In this document: positions 33,951-44,199 of the stretch, piece by piece
Numbering within the stretch: position 1 is the stretch's first letter
Layout of the letters: the number at the start of each line of letters is the position of its first letter
Source: Sipunculus nudus
Taxonomy: Eukaryota; Annelida; Sipuncula; Golfingiida; Sipunculidae
Assembly: GCA_026874595.1 (NCBI GenBank)
Contig: CM049313.1
Location: forward strand, 23,928,008 to 23,992,007
Length of the DNA: 64,000 bases
Direction of reading: 5' to 3'
Program-made: the position numbers and the translations under genes
The notes under the pieces: model-generated
The model's input: only the letters and a program-made list of their open reading frames with translations
The model's database searches: none
Told to the model about the DNA's origin: nothing

Positions 33951-33985
33951 TCTAAGCAAAGTATTTCAGTAACAATGAATTAATT

Positions 33986-33989
<4 letters not shown>

Positions 33990-34045
<56 letters not shown>
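33990..34045. repeat. (AT)n microsatellite
   Basis: About 56 bp of AT dinucleotide. Confidence 0.95.
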
Positions 34046-34055
<10 letters not shown>

Positions 34056-34207
34056 CTCTTAGAAAAAATGGTACATTGTGAAAGTTTTACAAGGATACAT
34101 TAATACATGAAAAGGATACTTACCAAAACATATACTATGATGATAATTTTTATGATTATTTAACATAAATAATACATTCTGGTTTTAATCCAAAATCATG
34201 TTAAAAT

Positions 34208-34243
<36 letters not shown>

Positions 34244-34272
34244 AATATATATATTTATATATATATATATAT
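34208..34272. repeat. (AC)n/(AT)n compound microsatellite
   Basis: AC dinucleotides followed by interrupted AT dinucleotides. Confidence 0.95.
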
Positions 34273-34301
34273 GTGCAAGCTTTAAATATATACACTTAAT
34301 T

Positions 34302-34332
34302 ATAAGGGCCCGCTTGACAAGCGGTGCCTTAT
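34302..34332. repeat. Two-step hairpin at the edge of a repeat
   Basis: ATAAGG and CCGCTT pair exactly with AAGCGG and CCTTAT around a 3-nt loop, with 2-nt internal bulges. CAGTCCGTCCTTCCGTCGGT follows, the kind of leader seen in the other stem-loop repeats, so this is probably the end of another such element. Confidence 0.6.
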
Positions 34333-34374
34333 AGTGATCATCGTGTCAGTCCGTCCTTCCGTCGGTGACGCTCC

Positions 34375-35400
34375 AGACCTGTCGATTTATAGACCTGTCG
34401 GAATTCCAATATGGCAGCCACGATGCAGTCGGTGATTTTTAGACTGAACTTGGTTTGAATGATCAATCTGTGTCCGATCAGATAAGTGATTATTAAACCA
34501 TATTTACTGGATACCATGTACATCATACTTTTTTCTTTTAGTAAGCAAAACGTTATGATAAACGCTATCAAAACCTTTCCATATATCAATAAAACATGCG
34601 GCAGTGACATTTTTATTTGAATTGATAAAGCATTGATCTATTGTACTTTGTAAGGCAAATAAAGCTGATCTGCTTGAAGATATGTAATGTTTATCTGTAA
34701 ATAGATCATTGTTATTGAAAAAGGTAATTAGGCTTGATTTAACCAACTTTTCTAGTATTTTCGGTACATGATTTATTACTGAAATAGGTCGGTAGTTATT
34801 ATGATCACCCTTACTGCCGGACCCTTTGAATATAGGAGTGATTTTAGCGGTCGTATAGCCTGCAGGGATTTTACTAGTGAGAAGGGAAAGGTTAAATATA
34901 TTGGCTAAAGAGTGTACAATTTGATGAGCTGCCACTTTGAGAAAAAATCAAGACATTCCCAATATTTCTTCTGTCACACTGTATTCCAGTTTCAATTGTT
35001 GTGACAATATAAACTGTGTGGAAATAGCATTGAATTTAAAGGATTCAGAATGTGAGATTACAAGGTGATTGCAATTAAACTCGTTCACTGGTAAAATCTT
35101 CACTAATTTTACTTTAGGTTTATCAGGTTCAATCTGAGGCTTAGTGGTGTCTGACGACGATTTGGAGGGTAATATATGTTTAAGAGCTGTCCACATGCCT
35201 CTTGAATTCGCTTATTTATCTTGGATCAAGATATCATGGTTAATTAGAGGGTTGTAAACCCTTTATTTTGACGGATTTAATGCGACGTTGGAGTAGAGGG
35301 GCATTATTATTACATATTTTCAAAAGTGCATAGCGCCATAATTCCAAAGCTAGCTCTTCATCAGAAATAATTAAAATATGTCATAAAAACATAGATCAGG
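34375..35400 (-). pseudogene. Truncated CR1/Jockey-like LINE reverse transcriptase
   Basis: Minus strand, in order: LLQRRIKSVKIK (about 35300); MWTALKHILPSKS and VTEEILGM (34948-35196); then AAHQIVHSLANIFNLSL, KITPIFKGSGSKG, NNYRPISVINHVPKILEKLV, SRSALFALQSTID and ACFIDIWKGFDSVYH, the RT motif A region (34504-34935); and LSDRTQIDHSNQVQSKNH (about 34420). This is the first half of an RT with its preceding linker. The region normally holding YADD is missing. Motif A reads DIWKGFD where LDLSKAFD is usual. Stops confirm decay. Confidence 0.75.
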
Positions 35401-35649
35401 ACAATTCGTCTTTTTAATTCAAGTTCGTCGAATTTTCTAAAGGTATGCTGATATACAGACTTCGTAATTGTAATCCGAGGGGGTCTATTTTAAACAGTGG
35501 TCACAAGAAAGTGGTCACTAATACAGGGTGAACCTCAACATTTGAATGCATGTTAGGATGCGTAGAAAATATTAAGTCAATCTTCGTAGAAATTGTCCGA
35601 GTTACACAAGTTGGCTTTGAGGCAGGCTGCTTAAAGCTGAAGATTTCTT
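35401..35649. other. No gene recognised
   Basis: Short spacer between the LINE relic and a family A repeat. No motif. Confidence 0.35.
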
Positions 35650-36590
35650 AGCTCAGCTGACTGAAAGTCACCTGAGCTATAGCGATCAATCATCGCCCGT
35701 CGTCCGTCCGGTCGTCCGTTCGTTAACAGGACAAAAATCATACCCGCTGGACCTGGAATCTTCAAACTTTACATCCAGGGAGGTCCATGAAAAATCTTCT
35801 TGGAAACCTGAAATTAGGTCTCTGTTACCCATATCCTTCAAGCAATGCGTCTCGTAAGTACCCCCCAGAATAATAATAAAAAAAATGATACAAAAGCTCA
35901 AGTATCTGAATAACTACTCCATTGATTACCATAATTCTTTGCATGAATACTAATCATGGAGTGTTCCATCAGTTCCCGCAAACTGGTGGCACGACATGTA
36001 TTTTTTCTAATGTTTACGATTTTTTCTCTATTTTTGATACCTTTAAAGAAGCTGACATCTGTTAACAGGGTACAAATCATAACCACTGGACCTGGAATCT
36101 TCTAACTTAACATCAAGGGATGTCCAAGAAAAGTCTCTGTGGAAATGTGACATTAGGGCTCTGTTACCCGTATCCTCCGAGTTATTGAATAATTAAAAAT
36201 TTGACACAAAAGCTCTAGTATCTGAATAACTAATGCACTGATCACCACGATTCTTTGCATAAATATTAATCATGGGGTGTTCCATCAGTTTCTGCAAACT
36301 GGTGGCTCAACCTATATTTTTTTTTATATTTTTACGAATTTTTTTCTCTATTTTTGATACATTCAAAGAAGCTGTCATCTGTTAACAGAGCACAAATCGT
36401 AACCGCTGCACCTGGGATCAACTGATTTGACATCAAGGGAGGTCCATGAATAGTCTGTGGAAACTTGAAATAAGGTCTCTGTTACCCATATCCTCCGAGC
36501 TATGGGGCTCGTAAATACCCCTTAGAATAATTAAAAATTGATACAAGAGCTCTAGTATCTGAATAATTAATACACTGATGGCCATGATTT
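35650..36590 (+). repeat. Stem-loop repeat family A, second copy
   Basis: It opens with hairpin AGCTCAG-C-TGACT-GAA-AGTCA-C-CTGAGCT (35650-35678) and the GTCCGTCCG leader. Units start at 35722, 36061 and 36381, with the same GACCTGGAATCTT, AGGTCCATGAA and TCATGGAGTGTTCCATCAGT blocks as at 15.2-17.2 kb. The palindrome has decayed to GGTGGCACGACA and GGTGGCTCAACC. Confidence 0.75.
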
Positions 36591-37560
36591 TTTGCCGTGT
36601 TTGCCCTAGTTTGCCCGGGTTCGTCCGTGTAGCTGCCGTGTTGCCACCGGCGTGACGGTCGTTGGAGGTCCGTCGACGTGCGAAAACCCCAAAATGAGCA
36701 CGGATCATCCCTGAATTTGATCCGTGCTCATTAGGGACTAGGGCTTTAGTGGAACCATGTGTTTACATTTCCATGTGTAGCACAAATGAGGTGCTCATGT
36801 AAAAAACTACTATTTCCACTTGGTCAATTGATAACTGTGGTATAACTATGTGTCTTTTCACCCAGGTTGTAATCCATCAAGTCACTGTGCAAGTCTGTAA
36901 AAAATCTTGAGCAAGGACACACTGAAATGTCACACACCTCTCAGAGATTAGATGGAATGGATATTACTTGCATTTCTATCAAGAATAATGATTAAAACCT
37001 GGCCATCCCATTAGGTTCTCTGCTTCCTAATTATTCGCCGATTGTCATCCATCTTCAGGCACATTTCCAGTTATATTCTTGAAGGAAAACTTGTCAACTT
37101 GTCAATTGCTGTAAAATATGTACAATGATGCCACATACTATACAATCACTTCTTATTTGATCATTACAGCTAAAAATGGGACGTCTCTTTTGGGCCCGGG
37201 GGTGGGGGGGGGGGGGGATAAATTCTTGTTTTTAGATATATCTCACACTCACTAGCCAGGAAGACAACTAGTCTTTGCAGCACTATACATGGGCCATTTG
37301 GACAGTTCGTTGCGTTATAATGTTCTCTTGCCGAACGGCTTTTATCTAGGAGTATTTCAAATCTTTAGACCTACAGATGAAACATTCAGCATATAGTTAG
37401 ATGTCCCCTGCGTCCAAACAATCCCTACATTCCAACTTTTTCATTCCAAAAATTAATGATGCAATTCATTTCCGAAAAAAATAAGCTATTGATACACTTC
37501 AACAGTGTCCACTTTGCTTGACTGTATTTTGTATCTGTTTACGCAGGTCATATGACAGGA
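36591..37560. other. No gene recognised; contains a strong hairpin
   Basis: A GC-rich island lies at about 36595-36690, next to the hairpin at 36693-36732. A G tract follows at about 37197-37217. No coding motif. Confidence 0.35.
36693..36732. repeat. 15-bp perfect stem, 10-nt loop
   Basis: AATGAGCACGGATCA (36693-36707) pairs exactly with TGATCCGTGCTCATT (36718-36732) around TCCCTGAATT. Function unknown. Confidence 0.8.
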
Positions 37561-37569
37561 GTAATATGG

Positions 37570-37810
37570 TATACCCCCCGTCTGTCCGTCCGTCCGTTAA
37601 CTTTTAGTGTTGCCCCGATAACTTACAGGGGCTTTGATGGATTTCCACGAAACAATTTACCAACAGATTTTCTCGCCCGAGTTCGATAATGGGCAACATT
37701 TAAGCATTAATTAATAAGGTCACGAGTCACCAGGCCATTTTTGATGTTTTTGTTATCATGTTGCGGCCATTTTGAAATATGGCCGCCATGTTGACTCTTA
37801 CATGGATGCA
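37570..37810 (+). repeat. Second copy of the GTCCGTCCGTTAACTTTTAG repeat
   Basis: It matches 18112-18260 in GTCCGTCCGTTAACTTTTAG, GATAACTTAC-GGGGCTTTGA and TCTCGCCCGAGTTCGAT. It ends in a GGCCATTTTGAAATATGGCC palindrome near 37770. Confidence 0.6.
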
Positions 37811-37919
37811 AGATTGCCACTTATGATAGAATTGTTCCTTTAGGGTCGATTTTAGATATTTAATTAGGTGATGTATTTTCTTCAGAAAATGAACAAACGA
37901 TTACACATGCTTCTGCACT

Positions 37920-39180
37920 AGTACTGGGACGTGCGATGTAGGAGTAGCCGGATTCATAGGATTTTGTGGTTTTGCAGAAGGCGCAGAATCAGGTGCAGTC
38001 AGAGGAAGCACATGAGGTGTTAACGGATGCACATTAATATCAACTGATGCTGTAAGTTGAGACATACGGCTCGATATCGTGGGATAAAAAGCATCTTTTG
38101 ATTTGCAAAAAAAAACACCGTAGCTTGTGCAGTTCGAGAATTTTCAGTAACAGACGATGTTGCAGGAGGCAAGGTAGATGTTTTAGTTGCAGGAGAAATA
38201 GCAGTGGGTGGTGTTTGAGGAGGCACAGTAACTCGTTTCGCAAGTGACACGTCCGCAAATGGTGTTGTAGGAGGCATGTGATCTTGCAGGATACACAGGA
38301 GCTAGTGGTGCTCCAAGAGACACACCATCATGTGATGTTGCATGAGGCACTGTAAATGGGGGTGTTACAGAATGCACACCATCTTGCGATATTTCATCAG
38401 GCACAAAAAATGGTTGTGTTTCAGAGGGCACATGATTCACACTAAATGGTGATGCTTCGAATGCACAGGTTCTGTAAATTTTGCATGAGACATAATCACT
38501 GGTGATGTTACAGAGGGCAAAGTAACTGGTACCGCACCATTCCGACAGGCCATTTCCTCGGGTTCTACATGAACTCTTTTAGTACTTTCTGCAGTGCCTG
38601 TGTTATTTAAGGTAAGCGGTAGGAAATTATGGAACCCATCTGGTATATGTTCGCTCACATATGTATCCCTCTAGATAATGGCCGAGAGTATTAATTAGGA
38701 TATCATGGTCAAATATACCAGTACTTGAAACAATCCTGAGGTTTCCGTGGCCAAGTTTTGACACTACAAGGATCCGCAGGTATTATTCCCTTGCAATGGC
38801 CTGAAGGGTATAATGATCCCCGTATGTCGTTGATCGGGATATGTTTAATGTATAGTTTTAAAGTCTGTTCTTCTCCGAAGAAATCCGAGTAAAAACCCTT
38901 GTTCTGTCTAAGATGTCATTATAGCAGACTGACGTAACTGTTCTCCGGTTCTGTAGATGCCTAAACCACTGGGGTGGTGGGAGACTGCATCGAACTGGCA
39001 ATAACCATATTTAATTGGGCCCATCATCAATTGAACACCTGTGATAAATTCACCATAACCCGTCCCCTTTTTAATTTCATAACTTCCCATTCCTTCAGTA
39101 AAATCTCCCTCAGATTCTTCAGCTTATTCCTCGCTTTCTTAACTTTCATATCTGGATGATGTGTTTCCTTCCCATCTAAA
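37920..39180 (-). pseudogene. OTU-like cysteine protease relic with Pro/Thr-rich tail
   Basis: Minus strand: a basic helical leader (DMKVKKARNKLKNLREILLK, about 39110-39150); then a Cys box in which GYCQFDAVSHH sits where OTU proteases have DGNCQF, followed by LGIYRTGEQLRQSAI (38908-39090); then, after a frameshift, TTYGDHYTLQAIARE, LRILVVSKLGHGNLRIVSST, GIFDHDILINTLGHYLEGY (38660-38850). This is the OTU order WGDH-TLQA, LVVSS, GHY-E. The closing His expected in GEHYVSL is replaced (ICERTY). Next comes a Pro/Thr/Ser-rich stretch of degenerate repeats such as VPHATSHDGV (37920-38640). OTU domains of this type occur in animal transposons and in host deubiquitinases. Stops and frameshifts show decay. 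Confidence 0.65.
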
Positions 39181-39524
39181 GAACACAGTGGTAAATAGTA
39201 CATTTGTTATATATATTATACTTATGGTATATGGTACTCCGATGTTCCTCTCTCCTCCTATATTCTTAAAATATTCTCCAAATATTCTCCGAGACTCCTC
39301 CCTTCTCCTGCTCTTGGGTCAAGCTTGTTAAATACTTAAATTAAAAAAATACGGGTTTCAAAGGATTTCATTTTTTTTTTCGAATTCACCATACATTTAA
39401 AACAAAAATTATAACAATGCTTATCTAATTTTAAGGAATTAATAATATAAAAATCTAAATCAAGGTTTCCATTTTTCATCGTAATAATGATGTTAAAGTT
39501 ATACACCGTCTGTCAGTATTTTTT
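39181..39524. other. No gene recognised
   Basis: Pyrimidine-rich then AT-rich sequence, no motif. Confidence 0.35.
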
Positions 39525-40669
39525 GCTTGCCGGAAATCTTCGATTTCGGCAAGCATGTTGGTCAGTTGCGTATGTCTGTTTGTTGCTTGCCGGAAATCTT
39601 CGATTTTTCTTACACTAATATCTCGAATCAGATTTTTTCATTTTCCAGATATGGCCGCTAGGGGGCGCTGCACTCGAACTTCCCCAACATATCTTTTTTG
39701 GGCCATATCTAAAAAATTTTAAACCCCAATTACAGAAACTATAGCTTATTTTTTTTCCTCTGGGTCTTTTCCATAAGCTGAGAAAGTCATCTGGTCTCAG
39801 CGTTGTGTAACTTTGTCAGTATGTCTGTCTGTTTGTCAGTTCTCCACAAATTCGCCTGCTTGCTGGTTTTGTCCTACATATAGCATTCTACAGGCAACGG
39901 TTTTGCAGGAATCGCTTTGAACTGGTTCATCTTATGTCTTACAGTTATATCCCGAAACAGATTTTTCATTTTCCAGATATGGCCGCGAGGGGGCGCTGCA
40001 CTTTTACCTCCCACAAATATCATTATTTAGGCCATTTCTCCAAAACTCAAACCCTCAATTACGGAAACTATAGCTTATTTTTTTTTTCTCTGGATCTTCT
40101 CCATAACCTGAGTAAGTCATCTGGTCTCAGCTTTGTGTCACTTTGTCAGTATGTCTGTCTGTTTGTTAGTTCTCGAATTCGCCTGCTTGCTTGTTCTTGT
40201 GTCCCAAATATAGCATTCTACAGGCCACAGTTTTGCAGGAACCCTTTTGAAACTGGTACATCTTATGCCAAAACCTAATATCACGAAAGGAATTTTTCAG
40301 TTTCGGGATATGGCCACTATGGGGCGCTGTACTAGAACCAATACAAGGTATCATTTTTTGGCCATATCTCCAAACCTGTGAACCTTATCTGCATAAACTA
40401 TAATTATTTTGTTTCTAAACACCTTTTTCATATGATAATCTAGACACCTGATAGCTCAGATGTGTCAGTATGTCTGTCCAATTGTCGGTTGTTGTGAGCT
40501 CTCTCGGCTTGTTAATGTTCTTACTTGTGATATATGGCGTTCAACAGGACACAACTTCTCAGCAATCGCTCTGAAAGTCACTGAATTGATAGAAAACCGA
40601 CAGTTTGTTCTTTCTGTCCGTCTGTCTATTATTTCATTTCCGGCAAGCGTTCGACCTATGGTCGTCTAG
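39525..40669 (+). mobile_element. Helitron-like non-autonomous element with ~325-bp units
   Basis: The left end folds as GCTTGCCGGAAAT-CTTCG-ATTTCGGCAAGC (39525-39554), and GCTTGCCGGAAATCTTCGAT recurs at 39585. Three internal units share CAGATATGGCCGC-AGGGGGCGCTGCAC or a variant near 39645, 39975 and 40300, plus CAGTATGTCTGTCTGTTTGT. The right end has ATTTCCGGCAAGC (40636-40648), inverse to the left end, then hairpin CGACC-TAT-GGTCG and CTAG followed by T. A hairpin shortly before CTRR-T is the hallmark of Helitron 3' ends. No Rep/helicase is encoded. Confidence 0.55.
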
Positions 40670-41202
40670 TTTGTATTTTTTTCACATGGAAATTATTTTA
40701 ACGAAGATCTTATTTGCAATGATATAATATTTGGTTTAACATTTTAATTACCCTTCATTCCTAATTATAAAATCAAATGTGTGTTTCTTAGGTGTCAAAC
40801 TTAACTTACAATTTAATTTCTTATAAATTAAATATTGCCATTATTTACCCTTTTACCATCCTATTTCTTTTAACATTTTCAGTAAAGTAAGCAGAACAAT
40901 TGCTTGAATGAAACTTTCTCAGAAAAATACCCTAAATATTTGTGACCCGTGAACTGTTCTTCTGTTTTCTGTGCACCATGGTCAACATTATGCTGGTTTA
41001 CAGTTGTCAAAATAAAGTAAACCGTATCGGACATTTCGTCATTTTTATATGTGAGCGTTTCTGTATTAACATGGAAAAAAAAACGAAAGCATGCCAAAGC
41101 AGCATGAACTTAGTGAAAAAATATTTGAATATTATAATAATTTGTTTTCTTCCTTTATACCCTATTACCAGAAAGTGTTCCGCACAGAAATTCTGAGACC
41201 AT
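40670..41202. other. Unassigned; one unidentified minus-strand frame
   Basis: A minus-strand frame of 72 codons (40879-41097) contains DTVYFILTTVNQHNVDHGAQ and looks protein-like but matches no family I recognise. It could be a LINE N-terminal remnant. Confidence 0.25.
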
Positions 41203-42200
41203 AGTTGGGTCTAAATGTACTTGTACTCGAAGTAATGGTACTAAGGACTACTAATCCCAGTATTCAGTAATCGTTTTGGAATACTTTCTTCAAAATGACC
41301 TTTGTACTCATACTGGTACTCAAGTACTTTATGAGTATTATTGAGTACTTAAGTCTATGCACATATTATAAAAAAATATAGAAATTTATACACAAATGAT
41401 ACATACATACATACATTAATATCAAAGGGGCTCAATCATCTATCTGACCTTTGAAAACTAAAGGAAATCCCAAGGAGCTGTCCCTTTATATTATAAATAA
41501 ATAAATGTCACAAAACGTGAATATAAAAGTATGCAGGTCGCTTGTTCTGTTTATATCAACGTGTTTATAATAGTGTTCTCTATTGTTAACATTGTTTGTG
41601 GGAATAACTGCAATGAAACTAGCTTTGCAAAGAATAGCAGATGAGAATAAAGAATAAATATTGATGTGTATTAGAGCCCTGGCCTGATGTATGAGATGAA
41701 ACCCACATCCCAATTAGTGCTGCACATTTAGTCATAGGTGTTAAGAATGCGTGGTTGCTGGGTTTTTGGTGAAAGAGAGATTACTAACATGAAGATGAAT
41801 CCCCTAATCACTTGTGGCTGGCCAGTAATAATAGACTTAATCAGGCTAACAAATCATACACAATGATGAATCAGCTGTGTTTTATTTGTTGCTTTTTTCT
41901 TGGCCTTTTCCTATAAAATGTGGCTCTATTCAGCAGTTTTCTGGTAGTCTATGCTTCCATACCTTGGACCTGCAGGAAGCAGCAACACTTGACACCAGTA
42001 GCTTCCCCCTCCTCATGGAACCCCATATCTGTGCAGCAGTGTCAAAATTAAATGTCTCCCATGGAGGGCCCTCCAGTGACACCATCAAACACTGGTTCAG
42101 TGTATCATCAATCACCCTGTTTCTCAGGGATGACTTTATTCTCTTCGTGGCAAAGAAGCTTCGCCCACATGCTGAAAAGGAAGTCAACATCAGATAGTCT
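41203..42200 (-). mobile_element. hAT-like element relic with transposase C-terminal remnant
   Basis: One end reads CATAGTTGGGTCTAAATGTA with many short AGTACTC/GAGTACT palindromes to 41345, like the end at 9851. On the minus strand, 41930-42190 encodes ATKRIKSSLRNRVIDDTLNQ, CLMVSLEGPPWETFNFDTAA and QIWG. This resembles the dimerisation region of hAT transposases and ZNF862-like host relatives. The rest of the transposase is absent. The far end was not located. Confidence 0.55.
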
Positions 42201-42943
42201 CAAATCTTGGCACTTTAACATGCCCTGCATATTATTTTCTCCTAATTATTTAACTAACACTAGTGTTGAATTACCCTCAGCAGAAACAGAAGGTGACACT
42301 AACAGTCTTTATTATGTAATTCATTTTTATTGGAAAAAGAATTTTTTCATTTAAAAATGATATTTTAAATAACTCTTTTGGGATAATCTAAGCACGACCC
42401 ACCGGCAGTTAAGATAGGCTGCACCAGTGCTGCTGCAGCCAGATTTGCCAAAAAAGGATGGGTGAAAGTATTTCATTTTATGTTGATTTTTTTTCATTAA
42501 ACTTATTTTCGGATAAAAATTTTATAGCATTTTTAATGCATTCAAACCGTCCTCTCTCTCCCTGCCGGAGTGGATACGGCTTTGTAAAAGGCAGCTTTAT
42601 TATTATTTTCTTGTAGCCATAGAGCATACACACTATATTTTGTAGTCTACACGTAGGCCTATTTTTTTCACATCGTAGGGATCGAATGTTCCTTGAACTT
42701 GCCGAACACTTCCCTTCAACTCAGCCAGATAAGTGGATTCCACATACCCCAAAACTCACATTTTATACGCGATAAATAGTGACTGGTCCTATGGATTTCG
42801 GTTTCCCTCACATTTAATTCCGACAAAGAAGGTAAATATGTACATACATATGATGGAACTTATAGAGAGAAGAGTAAATATCGTATTAACAAAAGGAGGT
42901 CATTAACATTTTTATTTAAAGCAGGAAACCTAATCACATGTTT
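42201..42943. other. No gene recognised; possible LINE 3' tail
   Basis: Around 42560-42606, GCCGGAGTGGATACGGC is followed by AGCTTTATTATTATT. This could be the simple-repeat tail of a short LINE fragment. Nothing else was recognised. Confidence 0.3.
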
Positions 42944-43075
42944 ATTGTAAACGATCTCACCCTTCAGTACAGGTGCACTTGCATCCAGGGCACTGAAATG
43001 TACACCTGTCGCAGGACTCAGCTTGTATATTTCAGTGTCACAGCTGATCTTGTTTACCGGTCCGCTTTTTAATGA
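42944..43075 (+). repeat. Dispersed palindrome-bearing short repeat, copy 2
   Basis: It matches 10860-10980 in GCATCCAGGGCACTGAAA, CAGCTTGTATATTTCAGTGT and CACAGCTGATCTTGTTTACC. Confidence 0.6.
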
Positions 43076-43250
43076 CCTATATTCAATGAACCCTGATTTA
43101 AATGTTATTCCATGTACATCTACAGCGTTCAGTTCAGATACCTTATGCAGGGAATGCGTGATTCGGACAAGATCGCTATTGGCTAAATAAATAAGGTGAG
43201 ACACCATATATGCGAGGATCCGGCCTGTGTTATGAATATCATGTAAAACG

Positions 43251-43270
43251 AATCGCTACATGTAGCGATT
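43251..43270. repeat. 20-bp perfect palindrome
   Basis: AATCGCTACATGTAGCGATT is fully self-complementary. A related near-palindrome, GTCGCATCATGTAGCGAC, lies at about 48664-48681, and both are near a TCCGGCCT block. Confidence 0.9.
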
Positions 43271-43275
43271 TATGC

Positions 43276-44150
43276 CGGTTCCGCATGGAAATAATCTGAG
43301 GCGGTAGAAGGTCGCCCCCCCCCCCCTCCAAATTAAATTACATGAGAACAATCAAATATGTTTTCGTATTAAGGCCAAAGCAATGTAGCCTATCGAAGGG
43401 CTAACAGCTAATAGACCATAGCCTCACGGGGGCATAGGGGAGGGATCCACAGGAATGCTTGACTCTTTTTCTGCATTTGAATAACTGCACTATTATATTC
43501 TCAAGCTTATACTTTCTCCGACATTATAAACTGCAGGTCATATGAAGGCCTTATTAATACACAGGAATGCACAAAATAAAGTCGTGTCTGAAAGTGACGA
43601 AAGTTTTTTTGTGTAAATATTTAGCTGTATATAAATATATCATAATATCGTCCTTATATACATGTATTTTTCATGTAAACCAAACCTAAAAAACACATGG
43701 CACATTAGGTCGCCTAATTTTTCAGTAAAAATGAATTAAAAAAAAAATTAAAATGGTATTCATAGTTTATTTAGCAGGCATCAGTATAGCTTCAAAGCAA
43801 GCAAGGTTGAAGTTACCCACAACTCAGTATATGACTCTTATGCTATCTATACTTTAAACAAAATGAGTTTTTACATAACAACAAAACAAATTGGAATATG
43901 GAAGGATTAAAAATTACCCGGGCATAAAAGCAGATTGATAGATTATTATTACTGACTGATAGTCACAATGTACCGACGCAGACAAATCAGGTTGTCAGTT
44001 TGCCTGGCTTGCAGAGGTCTGCTAGGGATAGGTAGTAGCTTCTAGTAAGGCAAGTACCTTTTCAGCAGGCTCAAACGTCCTACTTACACTGTGCTTGTCA
44101 TACTTTGTTTTCATTATAATCTGTATTTTTAAAAATTTATATTTGACTTT
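43276..44150. other. Mostly unassigned; distal part may be decayed retroelement
   Basis: A C tract lies near 43315. The stretch from about 43900 onward continues the decayed downstream side of the Gmr1-like element on the minus strand, but no reverse transcriptase motif was found in it. Confidence 0.35.
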
Positions 44151-44199
44151 GCAATCTCACAAGCATTGTGAAGATTGGTGCGAAAGTCTGAGACATACT

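Larger units (their letters stand above)
33132..34301. other. No gene recognised; contains repeats listed separately
   Basis: No convincing exon was found. A 24-base C tract lies at 33351-33374. A minus-strand stretch near 33490-33560 (IKRWLDSAPDHPFRYMKRNL) is open but unidentified. It also holds a tRNA-like fragment and TA arrays. Confidence 0.35.

Noticed and set aside
41877-42354. Plus-strand frames of about 100 codons
   Set aside because: The minus strand carries hAT-like motifs over the same bases; the plus frames show none.
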